A stretch of 57,571 nt of DNA, from assembly GCF_000711895.1 (NCBI RefSeq), contig NZ_JONO01000037.1, positions 1 through 57,571 on the forward strand, given 5' to 3'. Positions 19,789 to 32,497 of this stretch are shown one piece after another (positions within the stretch are counted from its first letter, which is position 1; each line of letters begins with the position of its first letter). Source of the stretch: Photorhabdus australis DSM 17609 (GTDB lineage Bacteria > Pseudomonadota > Gammaproteobacteria > Enterobacterales > Enterobacteriaceae). The position numbers and the translations under genes were made by a program. Under the pieces are notes generated by a model, which saw nothing but the letters and a program-made list of their open reading frames with translations, was not told where the DNA came from and made no database searches.

Positions 19789-21804
19789 TTATTGCTGGTG
19801 GTGAACTTGACGATTCAATTGCCATGACAATAGATTGGTAAATGCTTGCCAGCGATGGAATTGTTTAGTCTGTTCTGCTGTCATTGGTTGTGGTTCACCT
19901 AATAATAATCCTTTCTGGTTTGCCCATGGTCGAAACTCACCTTTGCCTATCATGATGTAGCCGCCTTGCGGTGTAATAATCACTTCCGGGTTGTATCCCT
20001 GGCACCAGATAGGATCCAGATGTTCAGCCAGTAAATTACAACCGGTACGGTAATAAGCAGTATTTGACAAACTTAAATGGTAGAGAGTTGGCCAGATATC
20101 TTTATGACTGCCGACTCTGGTCGCATCAAAAAACATATTCTGGCGATAAGCAGGGGGGACGTAGAGATAAAATGGTACACCATGGCCGATAGCCAGTTCA
20201 TGAGCATCTGGATAACCGATACCTCGTATATTATGGTCACCGGTTACTGCAATAATGGTGTGGGTGGCAAGTGACTGGGATTTCATCCAACTGATAAATT
20301 GTCCCAATTGATCGTTGCTATAACGCAGAGTATGGAAAACCTCTTGTAGTTCATCACCACTAGCCAGATGGTTTAAGCGCTGTTTCTCTATATCGTTCAG
20401 CTTAATATCTGTTTTCTTATAGTTTTCTGGTGACTTATACGGGGGATGATGGGTAGTAGATAGCGACATAATCAGAACATGTTCCCCGTTCTTTTCTGCC
20501 TGAGTTAAACGTTCTTTGATATAACGGAACATAAACTCATCAGGTACACCCCAGGTATCGAACTTGGCTTCTGGGTAACGTTTTTTCAGCCCATTTTGAT
20601 CAATAAATTCACTGACGCCTAGATTTGGCAGGAACTGATTTAAATTACGCCATGCGCCATTACCTGATGTAACGAAAATGATTTTATAGCCGTTTACCAG
20701 ATAGGGCTTAAACATATTACTGGTGAAATTGAGATTTTGGGCTGTAGACTGACTGATAGCACTGTTCGGGCTGCGGATAAGGAAGCGGCTTAAACTGTCA
20801 ATAGTGCCATCTCCTTCGGAAACGAAACGTTCAAAACGCCAGTCATTTTGCCAGTGCGGGCGCAGGGCGCCAAAAACATCAAGCTCTGAACGATCTAAGC
20901 TTTGCAAGTGATAGCCCATACTTTCCATCACGTTAAATATTACATGAGGTGGTTTTTTCTGAGCGACAGGATTGTCGGAGGTTTTAACCATAAACGGCAA
21001 CAGGCTAGCCGGAGTTGGATTATCCAGAAATTGGCTTAATAGCTTGCTACCTTGTTCATCCGTTGCCTCTGGGAAGTAGCTGTTTTTGTAATGATCATTG
21101 AAGGCCCAGTTTAGAGCCATCAGGCCGTTAGGAGTCAGCATGTTAAGCATTTTAACTTCTGAAACCTGTGTATTGGATTGACGTAATGGGAAGGTACCGA
21201 TGGAGCCGCGCATTCCAACGAAACAGATCGCCAGAATAGCCAGCGTTGCTATGGCAGAAGTTGGCAGATTAGTTTTGCGCTCTGTGCGTTGGATAAGGCG
21301 GCATTGCCAGAGGAGGCAGAGCCGGAAAACGATAGCTGCGAACAGAGTTAAGCAAAATAAGCCACGGATGACAGGATAATCATTCCACAGGGTATGCAGC
21401 ACGGCTGTTGTGTCATCTTCTACCAAACCGAAAATGAAAATATCAATCGACCGTTCATAAGTGGCATAGTAGTAAATATTACCTACAGTCAAAGCTCCAA
21501 TCAGTGTATTTAATATCGTTGTTAACCATGGCCAAAAACGCTGCCATATGCTGAAGCTGTTTTTATTAATAGCCAATAAGCTGGCAATTAGCAGGCAGGG
21601 AACAAACAGCAGACTGGCAATACGGATATCAAACAACCCGCCAATCCAGAACATTCTTTCTACATCCTGAAAGGAATCTGCAAAGAGTTGATGACTGCCA
21701 TAAGTGAAGAGAAGGAAAATCCTTCCTGCCATTTGTGTAGCCACAGCTAACAACCAGGGCAGTAAAAGAGCGATAAAAGCCTGTTTAAATCTGCAAAACC
21801 ACAT
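19789..21804 (-). CDS. LTA synthase family inner-membrane sulfatase-type phosphotransferase
   Basis: 671 aa. Five N-terminal membrane helices (to about residue 200) are followed by a periplasmic alkaline-phosphatase-fold domain. Metal/nucleophile signature: VIFNVMES (E294), then EGDGT with the likely nucleophile T334, then TGDHN and the later GHGVPFYLY. The layout is that of LtaS-like enzymes, which in Gram-negatives include phosphoglycerol or phosphoethanolamine transferases acting on glucans or lipid A rather than making teichoic acid. Standing alone between mal operons, with a terminator in front of its 3' end, it gives no context clue to substrate. The fold call is firm, the substrate open. 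Confidence 0.82.
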   Translation of the reverse strand: MWFCRFKQAFIALLLPWLLAVATQMAGRIFLLFTYGSHQLFADSFQDVERMFWIGGLFDIRIASLLFVPCLLIASLLAINKNSFSIWQRFWPWLTTILNTLIGALTVGNIYYYATYERSIDIFIFGLVEDDTTAVLHTLWNDYPVIRGLFCLTLFAAIVFRLCLLWQCRLIQRTERKTNLPTSAIATLAILAICFVGMRGSIGTFPLRQSNTQVSEVKMLNMLTPNGLMALNWAFNDHYKNSYFPEATDEQGSKLLSQFLDNPTPASLLPFMVKTSDNPVAQKKPPHVIFNVMESMGYHLQSLDRSELDVFGALRPHWQNDWRFERFVSEGDGTIDSLSRFLIRSPNSAISQSTAQNLNFTSNMFKPYLVNGYKIIFVTSGNGAWRNLNQFLPNLGVSEFIDQNGLKKRYPEAKFDTWGVPDEFMFRYIKERLTQAEKNGEHVLIMSLSTTHHPPYKSPENYKKTDIKLNDIEKQRLNHLASGDELQEVFHTLRYSNDQLGQFISWMKSQSLATHTIIAVTGDHNIRGIGYPDAHELAIGHGVPFYLYVPPAYRQNMFFDATRVGSHKDIWPTLYHLSLSNTAYYRTGCNLLAEHLDPIWCQGYNPEVIITPQGGYIMIGKGEFRPWANQKGLLLGEPQPMTAEQTKQFHRWQAFTNLLSWQLNRQVHHQQ

Positions 21805-21962
21805 AGTACCTTCTTAATAATAGATAGTTTAGTAAGAATAATTTGATATTTTGTTGGTAAAGATCCTAATCTTATATCAGCATGTTACTGCTTATCCCAT
21901 TAGGTTATTTTATTTGACATTTTTTGCAGTAAAGAAGTCATTGGTCAGATATAGACAATTGT

Positions 21963-22055
21963 AAGGATGGTTCAGACTGTCAACTATCCTTTACCCGAAA
22001 GGGTACTTTTGCCGACATAAGGCGGTAAAAGTATGTCGACGAAGCGTTAGCTTCG
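21963..22055 (+). promoter_or_regulatory. Hairpin-rich leader upstream of truncated arginase-family gene (candidate regulatory RNA)
   Basis: Four hairpins in a row within 93 bases: AAGGATGGTT/AACTATCCTT (21963-21991), TACCC-GAAA-GGGTA (21992-22005, GNRA loop), CTTTTGCC/GGTAAAAG (22006-22031) and CGAAGC-GTTA-GCTTCG (22040-22055). They are nearly contiguous and precede the ribosome-binding site AAAGGAG by about 30 bases. I could not match them to a riboswitch class I know. The density of perfect stems in an otherwise AT-rich gap argues for a selected structured RNA. Confidence 0.4.
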
Positions 22056-22096
22056 CTGGTTTTGAATGTACTTTACATATATGCAAAGGAGTAATA

Positions 22097-22261
22097 ATGA
22101 TTAACCGTTCAAATACTATCAGACTGGTTATGCCACAGTGGCAAGGAGGAAATAATCCGGCATATAGATTTGGTGCAAAAATGCAGAACTGGCTTGCACC
22201 GGAAACGGATGCACCTGTTATTCATGTACCTGTCCGCAAACTGCGGGTCCCCTCTTGCTAG
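22097..22261 (+). pseudogene. N-terminal fragment of an arginase-family gene
   Basis: 54 codons with a strong Shine-Dalgarno (AAAGGAG 6 bases before ATG 22097). The start TIRLVMPQWQGGNNPAYRFG, followed by NWLAPETDAPVIHVPV, matches the N-terminal strand and loop of arginase/agmatinase/formiminoglutamase-family proteins (RL..PQWQG.......G...L......PV..VPV). The frame then ends at TAG 22259. None of the metal-binding motifs (GGDHS, DAHxD) are present in any frame downstream, so the 3' part, about 80 percent, is missing. The upstream leader is retained. A truncated remnant is the best reading. Confidence 0.6.
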
Positions 22262-22634
22262 AAAATGGTATTAAGAATAAAGTCAATTTCTTTAATCATC
22301 TTTAATGTTGTTAAATGTCTTAATATCATCTCGTCTTTGTTATTGAGTTAATGTTGTTATTTTGTTGCCTTATTAATCAATTTAAAATCCGTTTTTCTTG
22401 ATGTTTGCTCTCTCTATGTCAGTATCGCGTCGGATTTTTTTCTCGATTTAAAAAATCTTTAATCAAATTTTTACTTTTGATGATTAAAGTTCTTACTGTG
22501 TTCTCAAAATGCACTTGTCATTTTTTCCAGATTTTTAAAAACATATTGATAATTGAAACCGGATTTTCTTAACACGAGTTTTCTCATTGGTAAAAACACA
22601 GCAGTGATAGTTGAGGCAAAAAAGTCAACAATCT
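22262..22634. other. AT-rich gap between arginase remnant and malQ terminator
   Basis: 373 bases rich in T-runs with no supported gene. I looked for the missing 3' part of the arginase-family gene in all frames and did not find its conserved motifs. Confidence 0.5.
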
Positions 22635-22664
22635 CAAGGATGGTTTAAATTAAAACCATCCTTG
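22635..22664 (-). terminator. Terminator-like hairpin downstream of malQ
   Basis: Perfect 12-bp stem CAAGGATGGTTT / AAACCATCCTTG with an A/T-rich loop. It lies 78 bases beyond the malQ stop codon on the minus strand. Confidence 0.65.
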
Positions 22665-22741
22665 AAAATTATCAGTTTATTAACGTTGTTATTAAGCTAG
22701 AAAGGGTAACACTTGCACAGGAGAAATAGGCGTTACGGTAT

Positions 22742-24829
22742 TTAACTTTTGGCTGTTCCAGCTTTTTTACGGCATCTATCCACATCTCTTAGCAATTGGT
22801 TGACATGATCATCATCGAACATTGTTTTCAATGTGGTATTCAATTTACGTCGCCAGTTAGGATATTCCATTATCGTGCCTGGAACATTGACGGGTTTATC
22901 CATATCCAGCCAGTCTTCGGGTTGTAACCCCAGCAGTGAGCAGGTGCTATGAGAAATATAACGATGTAATCCTTGATTTATCACGGGCGACATTGCGACT
23001 TCTTTTGCAATGTGGCTGATATGTTCTGGGATATAGCCGTAGCGATGTAAACCTTCTAATAACCCTTGTTTGCTGGTTTGACGTTCGGTATATAACCCTT
23101 GTAGCAGGTCTTTATCCAGATATAACTTGAGTGATTCCCCAAGTGTCAAATCGTCGCTTTGCCAAAATCCACGTAAAGTAGGTAAATCATGAGTGGTGAT
23201 GGTCGCCATTGCTTGTATCGGATAATTCTCAGGTGCGCGGTATTCTCCATTGCCATGACGCTCAAAGTAGAACACTTTATAAGAATAAACGCCGTTATCG
23301 CGTAGTTTGCCCACAATTTCTTCCGGCACGATACCCAAATCTTCGCCAATGACCAAACAATGATGGCGTTGACTTTCTAATGCCAGAATTGCCAGCAGAT
23401 CATCAACTGGGTAGTGTACATACGCCCCTTTGTCGGCAGTTTCACCATAGGGAATCCACCAAAGCCTGAGCATCGACATAACATGGTCAATGCGTAACGC
23501 GCCGCAGTAGGTCATATTTGTGCGCAGCAAATTAATGAAAGGTTGGTAAGCTTGGGTTTGCAAAACATGAGGATTCATCGGAGGTAGACCCCAGTTTTGA
23601 CCTAGTGGCCCCAGGGCATCCGGTGGTGCTCCTACTGATGCTTTGGTGCAGTAGACAGTCCGGTTACACCAAGTTTCTGCTCCTCCTTCGGCTACGCCAA
23701 CAGCTAAATCACGGTAAAGCCCAATTGGCATCTCACTTGCCTGGCTCTGAGCAAAGCAGTCTGCAAGTTGAGAATCAGCCAACCACTGTAGCCAGAGAAA
23801 GAATCTCACTTCCTGCGGGTGAGACTGGCAAAACATTTGTATGGCCTCACCGTGCGGATCGCGGTACTTCTCCGGCCACACTGGCCAGCCCCAACAGGTA
23901 CTATCTTCAGTGTATAGCTGGTAGTGCAGGGCATCATAGATTCCCTGATAATAAAGACATTCTCCGCCTTGAATAATAAATTGGCGAAAAGACACCTGTT
24001 GAGAATCAAGTTCTGGGCGGGTATTGAATTGTTGATATGCCAGACGCAGCGCTGCTATTTTCAATGCCATAACTGTGGTGTAATCCACCCATTCTGCATT
24101 GCGGGCATATTGCAACATGTGCTGAATTGTCGGTGTTTGCCACCACTTCTGCGCTTCTTCACTACATTGGAAATCCTCAACCTGATTAACATCAATATAA
24201 ATGATATTGAGCCAATTGCGTGAAGAGGGACTGTAGGGACTGGCGCTTTCTGGCATAGCTGGATGCAAAGCATGCAACGGATTCAGCCCAATAAAGGCAC
24301 CACCCCGTGTCGCTACTTCTTCTAGCATGTATTTCAGGTCGCCAAAATCCCCGATTCCCCAATTGGTTTCTGAACGTAGAGTATAGAGTTGCACGCAAGT
24401 CCCCCAGAGTTTTTCTCCTTTTAGCAGGGCATCTGGTTCATAACAGCGTTTGGGGGCCACGATAATCTGCATAGGCCAGCATTGGCTTCCTTGTATCAGA
24501 GTGAGGCGATGGTACCCTAGTGCAAGCGTATTAGGGAGTATCAGTTGATGGCTGCAATGCCCCTGAAATTCTTCTCCTTGTTCCGTTTGTATCTGCCATT
24601 GATAGTCCCCTTCGTTTTTTAACGTGATAGTGAAGCTTTGTCCTTGAGTGAAGACTTTCACTGTTGGCAGGGGGGAAACCGGCACACTGACCGGTTTGTT
24701 AATGTTCATGGCATCTAATAAGCGATATCTGGTTTCTGCTGGAATTGCTTGCAGTTTTCCATAAGCATTAATATAGCTGGCGACAATGCCAGCTTCGGTC
24801 GCTAAATGATCGAGGTGCTTCTCCTCCAT
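22742..24829 (-). CDS. malQ: 4-alpha-glucanotransferase (amylomaltase) MalQ
   Basis: 695 aa, family GH77. Cytosolic disproportionation of maltodextrins, releasing glucose and longer chains for MalP. Catalytic elements: GALRIDHVMS (nucleophile Asp), VIGEDLGIVP (acid/base Glu) and TTHDLPTLRGFW (stabilising Asp). The N-terminal enteric extension (LDHLATEAGIVASYINAYG) is intact. It follows malP after 9 bases, forming malPQ. Confidence 0.96.
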   Translation of the reverse strand: MEEKHLDHLATEAGIVASYINAYGKLQAIPAETRYRLLDAMNINKPVSVPVSPLPTVKVFTQGQSFTITLKNEGDYQWQIQTEQGEEFQGHCSHQLILPNTLALGYHRLTLIQGSQCWPMQIIVAPKRCYEPDALLKGEKLWGTCVQLYTLRSETNWGIGDFGDLKYMLEEVATRGGAFIGLNPLHALHPAMPESASPYSPSSRNWLNIIYIDVNQVEDFQCSEEAQKWWQTPTIQHMLQYARNAEWVDYTTVMALKIAALRLAYQQFNTRPELDSQQVSFRQFIIQGGECLYYQGIYDALHYQLYTEDSTCWGWPVWPEKYRDPHGEAIQMFCQSHPQEVRFFLWLQWLADSQLADCFAQSQASEMPIGLYRDLAVGVAEGGAETWCNRTVYCTKASVGAPPDALGPLGQNWGLPPMNPHVLQTQAYQPFINLLRTNMTYCGALRIDHVMSMLRLWWIPYGETADKGAYVHYPVDDLLAILALESQRHHCLVIGEDLGIVPEEIVGKLRDNGVYSYKVFYFERHGNGEYRAPENYPIQAMATITTHDLPTLRGFWQSDDLTLGESLKLYLDKDLLQGLYTERQTSKQGLLEGLHRYGYIPEHISHIAKEVAMSPVINQGLHRYISHSTCSLLGLQPEDWLDMDKPVNVPGTIMEYPNWRRKLNTTLKTMFDDDHVNQLLRDVDRCRKKAGTAKS

Positions 24830-24838
24830 GCTTCTTCC

Positions 24839-27241
24839 TTATCTCTTTGCTTGCCAGATACGTTGCTGATAATCACGGATTGTTCTGTCAGAGCTGAACA
24901 TACCCATCCGGGCAGTATTCAGAATAGCGCTACGTGTCCAGCTTTTAGTGTCTCGGTACAAGGTATCGATCCGTTTATGCGCATCGCAGTATGTGGCAAA
25001 ATCGGCCAATACCAGATAAGGGTCGCCTCCATCAATGAGACTATGCAATAGCATGTCAAATGCGTGTTTATCGCTGTAGCTGAATTCTCCACTTGCCAGC
25101 GACTTGAGTATGTTGTCCAGGTGTTGATTTTCCTGAAGTAACTTCAGTGGATCGTAACCGGCAGCTTTCAAGGCTTTCACTTCTTCTACGGTATGCCCGA
25201 AGATGAAAATATTGTCATCTCCCACCTGTTCGGCAATTTCAACATTTGCGCCGTCTAATGTGCCGATAGTCAGTGCCCCATTCAGTGCCAGTTTCATGTT
25301 GCCAGTACCAGAAGCTTCTTTGCCGGCGGTGGAGATTTGTTCTGAAACGTCAGCAGCTGGGATCATAAGCTCTGCAACGGAAACTTTATAATCGGGGATA
25401 AAGGCGATTTTGATGCGATCCTGGACGATAGGATCGTTATTAATCTTTTCTGCCGCCTGATTGATCGCAGAGATAATGCTTTTTGCCAGATAGTAGCCTG
25501 GCGCTGCTTTTGCACCGAACAGGAACACTCGGGGCACGACATCCAAAGACGGGTTTTCTTGAATCTGTTTATAAAGTGACAAGATGTGTAGCAGGTTCAA
25601 GTGCTGACGTTTATATTCATGCAACCGTTTGATTTGTATGTCAAAAATGGCGACAGGATCCAGCTTAAGCCCCATCACTTTATTCACATAATTGGACAGA
25701 CGAACTTTGTTGTCTAGTTTGATTGCCTGATACTCGTCACAGAAAGCAGAGTCATCTGCATGGGGTTCAAGTAATTTAAGTGTATCAAGATCGTTAATCC
25801 ATTCACGATTAAGTGTGCGATCAATCAGTCCCGACAGAGCAGGGTTACACTGTTTGAGCCAACGACGCGGCGTAACACCATTCGTTACGTTATGAAATTT
25901 GTTTGGCCATAGTTGATGATATTCTGGGAAAAGATCTTTAACTACCAGCGCTGAGTGCAGTGCTGCTACTCCGTTTACGGCAAAGCAAGCGACGACGCAA
26001 AGATTAGCCATTCGCACCTGATGGTTATGATGTACCGCTAATTTTTCCCATACGGCTTGATTATCTGGCCAGGTTTGCTCCACCAGTTTTTTGAAACGGG
26101 TGTTGATTTCTTGAATAATGCTGTAATGGCGTGGTAGCAAATGGCTCACTAGCTGTTCGTCCCAGCATTCCAAGCCTTCTGGCATCAGGGTGTGGTTGGT
26201 ATAGGCGAAAGTATGGCTGGTTATCTCCCATGCAGTTTCCCAGCTCATCTGGTGCTTATCCAGCAGAATACGCATCATTTCGGGAATAGCGATAGTTGGA
26301 TGGGTGTCATTAAGCTGGATAACTTCATACTTAGGCAAATCTTCTGTTTTGCGGCCTGCCTGGTGATGGCGGCGCAGAATATCTGCTACGGAGCAAGCAC
26401 ACTGGAAATATTGTTGCATTAGACGTAAGCGTTTGCCGTCCTGATGATTATCGTTCGGATAGAGAACTTTCGTCAGTTTAGCGGCTTCAACACCTTGCTG
26501 TTCCGCTTTCAGGAACTGTCCATCGTTGAACTGGGAGAGATCAAATGGAGAGGCATGTGTTGCTTGCCACAGGCGCAATGGTTGGGTAACGCCGTTGTGG
26601 TAACCAATAATCGGTAGATCCCAGGCTTCTCCAATCAAGGTAAATTCAGGAATCCAGGTTTCGCCTCCATCAGCGGCTTTAACGACTTTGCCACCAATAT
26701 TAACTTCAACATCCAACTGGGCATTGTGACGGAACCAGGGATAGGATTCTCTCTCCCAGTTGTCTGGTTTTTCAATCTGTTGTCCTTGCTCAAAAGATTG
26801 GCGGAACAGGCCGTATTGATAATTCAGGCCATAGCCAATGGCGGGCTGATCAACGGTTGCCATCGAGTCGAGAAAACAGGCAGCAAGCCGTCCTAGTCCG
26901 CCATTGCCTAATGCGGGGTCTGTTTCCTGCTCCAGAAGATCACTCAGGACGATATTTTCTTCTGCCAGGTAATCCTGAACGTTTTCATACCAACCAAGGT
27001 TAATCAGATTGTTTGCAGTTAAACGACCAATCAGAAACTCCATGGAGATGTAGTTCACATGGCGTTGTTGGTCGGAATGCTTGATGACAGGACATGCAGG
27101 TAGCAGTTCTGACAGAGCCATACTCACAGCTTGCCACCACTGATGCTGAGTCATTTCCTGTGCTGAACCGAGGCCAAAGCGCTGCCATTGACGTGTCAGC
27201 GCAGCCTGAAACTGAGCTTTATCTAATCTGGACTGTTGCAT
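24839..27241 (-). CDS. malP: Maltodextrin phosphorylase MalP
   Basis: 800 aa, family GT35. It phosphorolyses maltodextrins to glucose-1-phosphate. The PLP lysine lies in [20 protein letters not shown] (K in NMK), preceded by [12 protein letters not shown]. Other conserved blocks: [29 protein letters not shown] and [14 protein letters not shown]. It starts ATG 27241, divergent from malT across 426 bases carrying MalT-box-like and CRP-like sites. Confidence 0.97.
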   Translation of the reverse strand: MQQSRLDKAQFQAALTRQWQRFGLGSAQEMTQHQWWQAVSMALSELLPACPVIKHSDQQRHVNYISMEFLIGRLTANNLINLGWYENVQDYLAEENIVLSDLLEQETDPALGNGGLGRLAACFLDSMATVDQPAIGYGLNYQYGLFRQSFEQGQQIEKPDNWERESYPWFRHNAQLDVEVNIGGKVVKAADGGETWIPEFTLIGEAWDLPIIGYHNGVTQPLRLWQATHASPFDLSQFNDGQFLKAEQQGVEAAKLTKVLYPNDNHQDGKRLRLMQQYFQCACSVADILRRHHQAGRKTEDLPKYEVIQLNDTHPTIAIPEMMRILLDKHQMSWETAWEITSHTFAYTNHTLMPEGLECWDEQLVSHLLPRHYSIIQEINTRFKKLVEQTWPDNQAVWEKLAVHHNHQVRMANLCVVACFAVNGVAALHSALVVKDLFPEYHQLWPNKFHNVTNGVTPRRWLKQCNPALSGLIDRTLNREWINDLDTLKLLEPHADDSAFCDEYQAIKLDNKVRLSNYVNKVMGLKLDPVAIFDIQIKRLHEYKRQHLNLLHILSLYKQIQENPSLDVVPRVFLFGAKAAPGYYLAKSIISAINQAAEKINNDPIVQDRIKIAFIPDYKVSVAELMIPAADVSEQISTAGKEASGTGNMKLALNGALTIGTLDGANVEIAEQVGDDNIFIFGHTVEEVKALKAAGYDPLKLLQENQHLDNILKSLASGEFSYSDKHAFDMLLHSLIDGGDPYLVLADFATYCDAHKRIDTLYRDTKSWTRSAILNTARMGMFSSDRTIRDYQQRIWQAKR

Positions 27242-27310
27242 GGAGTCTTCATCCTGTAGCTGAAAAGGAAAATTTAGACACTATGCTGAATGCTCTCAGG
27301 ATCTAAAGCA

Positions 27311-27341
27311 TCATCCTGGAGAGGTATTAGTCAGGGAGGAG
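27311..27341. promoter_or_regulatory. MalT-box-like sites in the malP/malT intergenic region
   Basis: GGATGA on the minus strand at 27311-27316 and GGGAGGAG on the plus strand at 27334-27341. Both match the MalT core and lie 70-100 bp upstream of malP, where the malPQ activator sites lie in E. coli. Individual assignments are tentative. Confidence 0.45.
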
Positions 27342-27479
27342 TAAAAGGGCGTAGTCAGTAATCATATTTTGCTTCATTTTGGCACCGATTAAATCCACTT
27401 TCTGTCCGGGAATCGATGAGGAAATTTGCTAATCGCTTCCACAGCTTATAAGTGGAAGGTGGAATTTGCTGTGCAAGAA

Positions 27480-27495
27480 TGTGATAGGGTGCGCA
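27480..27495 (+). promoter_or_regulatory. CRP-like site upstream of malT
   Basis: TGTGATAGGGTGCGCA has a perfect left CRP half-site and a weak right half. E. coli malT is CRP-activated from a comparable upstream position. Confidence 0.4.
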
Positions 27496-27508
27496 ACTTA
27501 ATACATGA

Positions 27509-30382
<2,874 letters not shown>

Positions 30383-30512
30383 CTCGGCGGTACAGGGTTT
30401 GTGAAAAATTAGCCCAATAAGAACAGCTGATTTGGCGCGTTTTCTTCTTCATTTTCCTGTTTATTCTGTTGTGCAAAGTCACTTTTCGGCGTCTTGATAC
30501 ATTCCTGTGTGA

Positions 30513-30639
30513 TATACCCTATGGATTTCAAGATGCATCGCGACGGCAAGGGAGCGAATCCCCGGGAGCATAGATAACTATGTGACCGGGGTGAGTAAGT
30601 GCAGCCAACAAAGAAGCAACTTGAAAAATGACGGGGATA
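30513..30639. repeat. Dispersed MITE-like palindromic repeat, about 127 bp
   Basis: Imperfect terminal inverted repeats: the left end TATACCCTATGGATTTCAAG, then ATGCAT, and the right end, read on the opposite strand, TATCCCCGTCATTTTTCAAG, then TTGCTT. The interior is GC-richer (CGACGGCAAGGGAGCG, GTGACCGGGGTGAG). This layout matches an intergenic repeat I remember from Photorhabdus, Xenorhabdus and Serratia genomes. It sits between malT and a convergent MFS gene; a partial left end recurs at 38331-38356. Confidence 0.75.
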
Positions 30640-30643
30640 GATG

Positions 30644-31840
30644 TTAAGACTTTAAAGAAACGATTTGTCCCTTAAGACCGCAACTTAGTGAACGTGCGGA
30701 TAGAGCTAACATGGCACCGAGTAGCATTACCAGCATCAGAGACTGTTTGGGGGAAAATGGTAACACCATTGCTATCAACGAGATGATGGATCCAATAGCC
30801 ATTTGGATGAATCCTACTAATGCAGAAGCTATTCCTGCCTCGTCAGAATAAGGTTCCAGTGCATAACTGGTCGCGGGCCCCATAACAAATGCAAGACCTG
30901 CACAAGCGAAAGCAACTGGCAACATATAACTTAACCAGTGTTGGCTGGCTACGTTTGGTAGCAGATATATTCCTGAGAACAGAGACAGGCTACCCAGTGC
31001 TATCAGAATTGAACCTAACAGTAAGCAGAAAGGGCGGCCAGTTCGATGAATGATTTTATTGGCGATCAGGAAAGCGATCATAGTCCAGAGTCCGTTGCCA
31101 CCAAAAATCAATGAAAATATTAGTGGTGAAATATGGCCTTCGGTCATGAGTACCGTTGGCGCAAATGAAACGTAAGTAATCACTATTCCCATGACAACGG
31201 CGTTAACCAGTGCAAAGTGCATGAATCGAGCATTGCTGAGAATTTGATAATATTGTTTCAGGGGAAGTCCATGAATTTGTTTGGTGTTTGTAGGGCGTGT
31301 TTCTGGCAGCCAGGTGGCAATAATGAGCAATACAATAACGGAGTAGCAAACCAGAGACCAGAATGGCGCTCGCCAATTAAAAATCTCGGCTAACAGGCCA
31401 CCGAGCAATGGGGCCAAAGCAGGAACAATATTCAATGTACTGTTAAGAAAGCCGTAGGCTTTAGCTGCCTCGTCACCGTTCAGACGGTCGCGTACACCGC
31501 TGATGCAGACGACACTGGTACAGCAGACAGCACATCCTTGAATAATCCGTGCTGTGATAAAAATCTCGGAATTGGTTGAAAGCGCTGCGATTGCAGAACC
31601 GAGGATGTATAAAGTGATACCGACTAAGGCAACAGGCCGACGGCCAAATTTGTCTACCAGTGGTCCGGCGATTAATTGCCCCAGCCCCATGATCAACAGA
31701 AATAAAGAAATTGTTGACTGAATAACTTCATTATTAACCTGAAAATCTTCAGCGATAGCAGGAATTGTAGGTAGAAACAGATCAATACCTAGCGGCCCAA
31801 AGAGTACCAGACTAAGTAGTAGAAGAATGTAATTTCGCAT
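30644..31840 (-). CDS. Bcr/CflA-family multidrug MFS exporter
   Basis: 398 aa with 12 predicted membrane segments. The start MRNYILLLLSLVLFGPLGID, then LFLPTIPAIAEDF, and the loop motif GPLVDKFGRRPVALVG are typical of Bcr/CflA drug:H+ antiporters. NIVPALAPLLGGLL in TM5 is motif C of drug antiporters. Encoded alone and divergent from the aminotransferase operon. Substrates of relatives include bicyclomycin, sulfonamides and dipeptides; none can be assigned here. The neighbouring small-molecule-type operon makes export of its product a possibility, no more. Confidence 0.85.
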   Translation of the reverse strand: MRNYILLLLSLVLFGPLGIDLFLPTIPAIAEDFQVNNEVIQSTISLFLLIMGLGQLIAGPLVDKFGRRPVALVGITLYILGSAIAALSTNSEIFITARIIQGCAVCCTSVVCISGVRDRLNGDEAAKAYGFLNSTLNIVPALAPLLGGLLAEIFNWRAPFWSLVCYSVIVLLIIATWLPETRPTNTKQIHGLPLKQYYQILSNARFMHFALVNAVVMGIVITYVSFAPTVLMTEGHISPLIFSLIFGGNGLWTMIAFLIANKIIHRTGRPFCLLLGSILIALGSLSLFSGIYLLPNVASQHWLSYMLPVAFACAGLAFVMGPATSYALEPYSDEAGIASALVGFIQMAIGSIISLIAMVLPFSPKQSLMLVMLLGAMLALSARSLSCGLKGQIVSLKS

Positions 31841-32497
31841 GTGTATTCTTTTGATATTTCAATAAGTGGTGATGGTTTTATTAGCAAATAGGTTCAGTGA
31901 AATTCATTCGTTAACACGACAAAAGATCTTGGATACACCATATCTACTGGCAAGTCATTTCAAGCTGGCGATAGACATGTTTAAGGATCTCGCAACGGAC
32001 TAAACCCTTTACTTTTTTTAAAGTCTGAACTTTATACGAGCTATTTACTGGTGTAAACCAACTAGCTTATATAGGTATTTTTATATCGCTCGAGAGTCTG
32101 GCTATCTCCAGGGAAAAAGCACACCGTTTCTGACAAATCAGAAATGATCAGGAATTTTTTAGTCCATTTCGTCACCTATCAGAAAATAGCTTCAGGTCAT
32201 AAAATGCCCTTATCGCCTGTAGCAACGTCGTAAGATGGAAAATCTTTGGCACAGTTTTGTCGGATTTTGAACAGAATTTCTTGCCACTAACCATACGAAC
32301 CAGCAGTTCTGCTGCAATTGACTATTCATTCAAAATAATAATGTATTTTATACAAAATACTTTAATTTTTTAAATGTTTTTTGTAATTTTATAGGTTTTT
32401 TGTTGATCTAAATTAATTTTAAGTCAATATTCTCTTACCTATTCGAGATTATTGTGCTTTCTTATAGTTAGAAATGATTAATTAAGGTAATGAAATC
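31841..32497. other. Long intergenic region upstream of the aminotransferase operon
   Basis: 657 bases without a supported gene. It must hold the promoter for the aminotransferase operon and that of the divergent exporter. A perfect 7-bp inverted repeat GTATTTT-ATAC-AAAATAC (32343-32360) lies 138 bases before the aminotransferase and could be an operator. Around 31950, GTCATTTCAAGCTG resembles the end of the dispersed repeat and may be a degenerate copy. Confidence 0.45.
32343..32360 (+). promoter_or_regulatory. Palindrome, possible operator for the aminotransferase operon
   Basis: GTATTTT-ATAC-AAAATAC, perfect 7-bp arms. A palindrome in AT-rich upstream DNA can be an operator, but AT-rich sequence also makes such repeats by chance, and no regulator gene lies next to it. 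Confidence 0.3.

Noticed and set aside
21963-22055. Assignment of the hairpin leader to a guanidine riboswitch
   Set aside because: The arginase-type gene made it tempting, but the conserved motifs of the guanidine classes I know could not be aligned.
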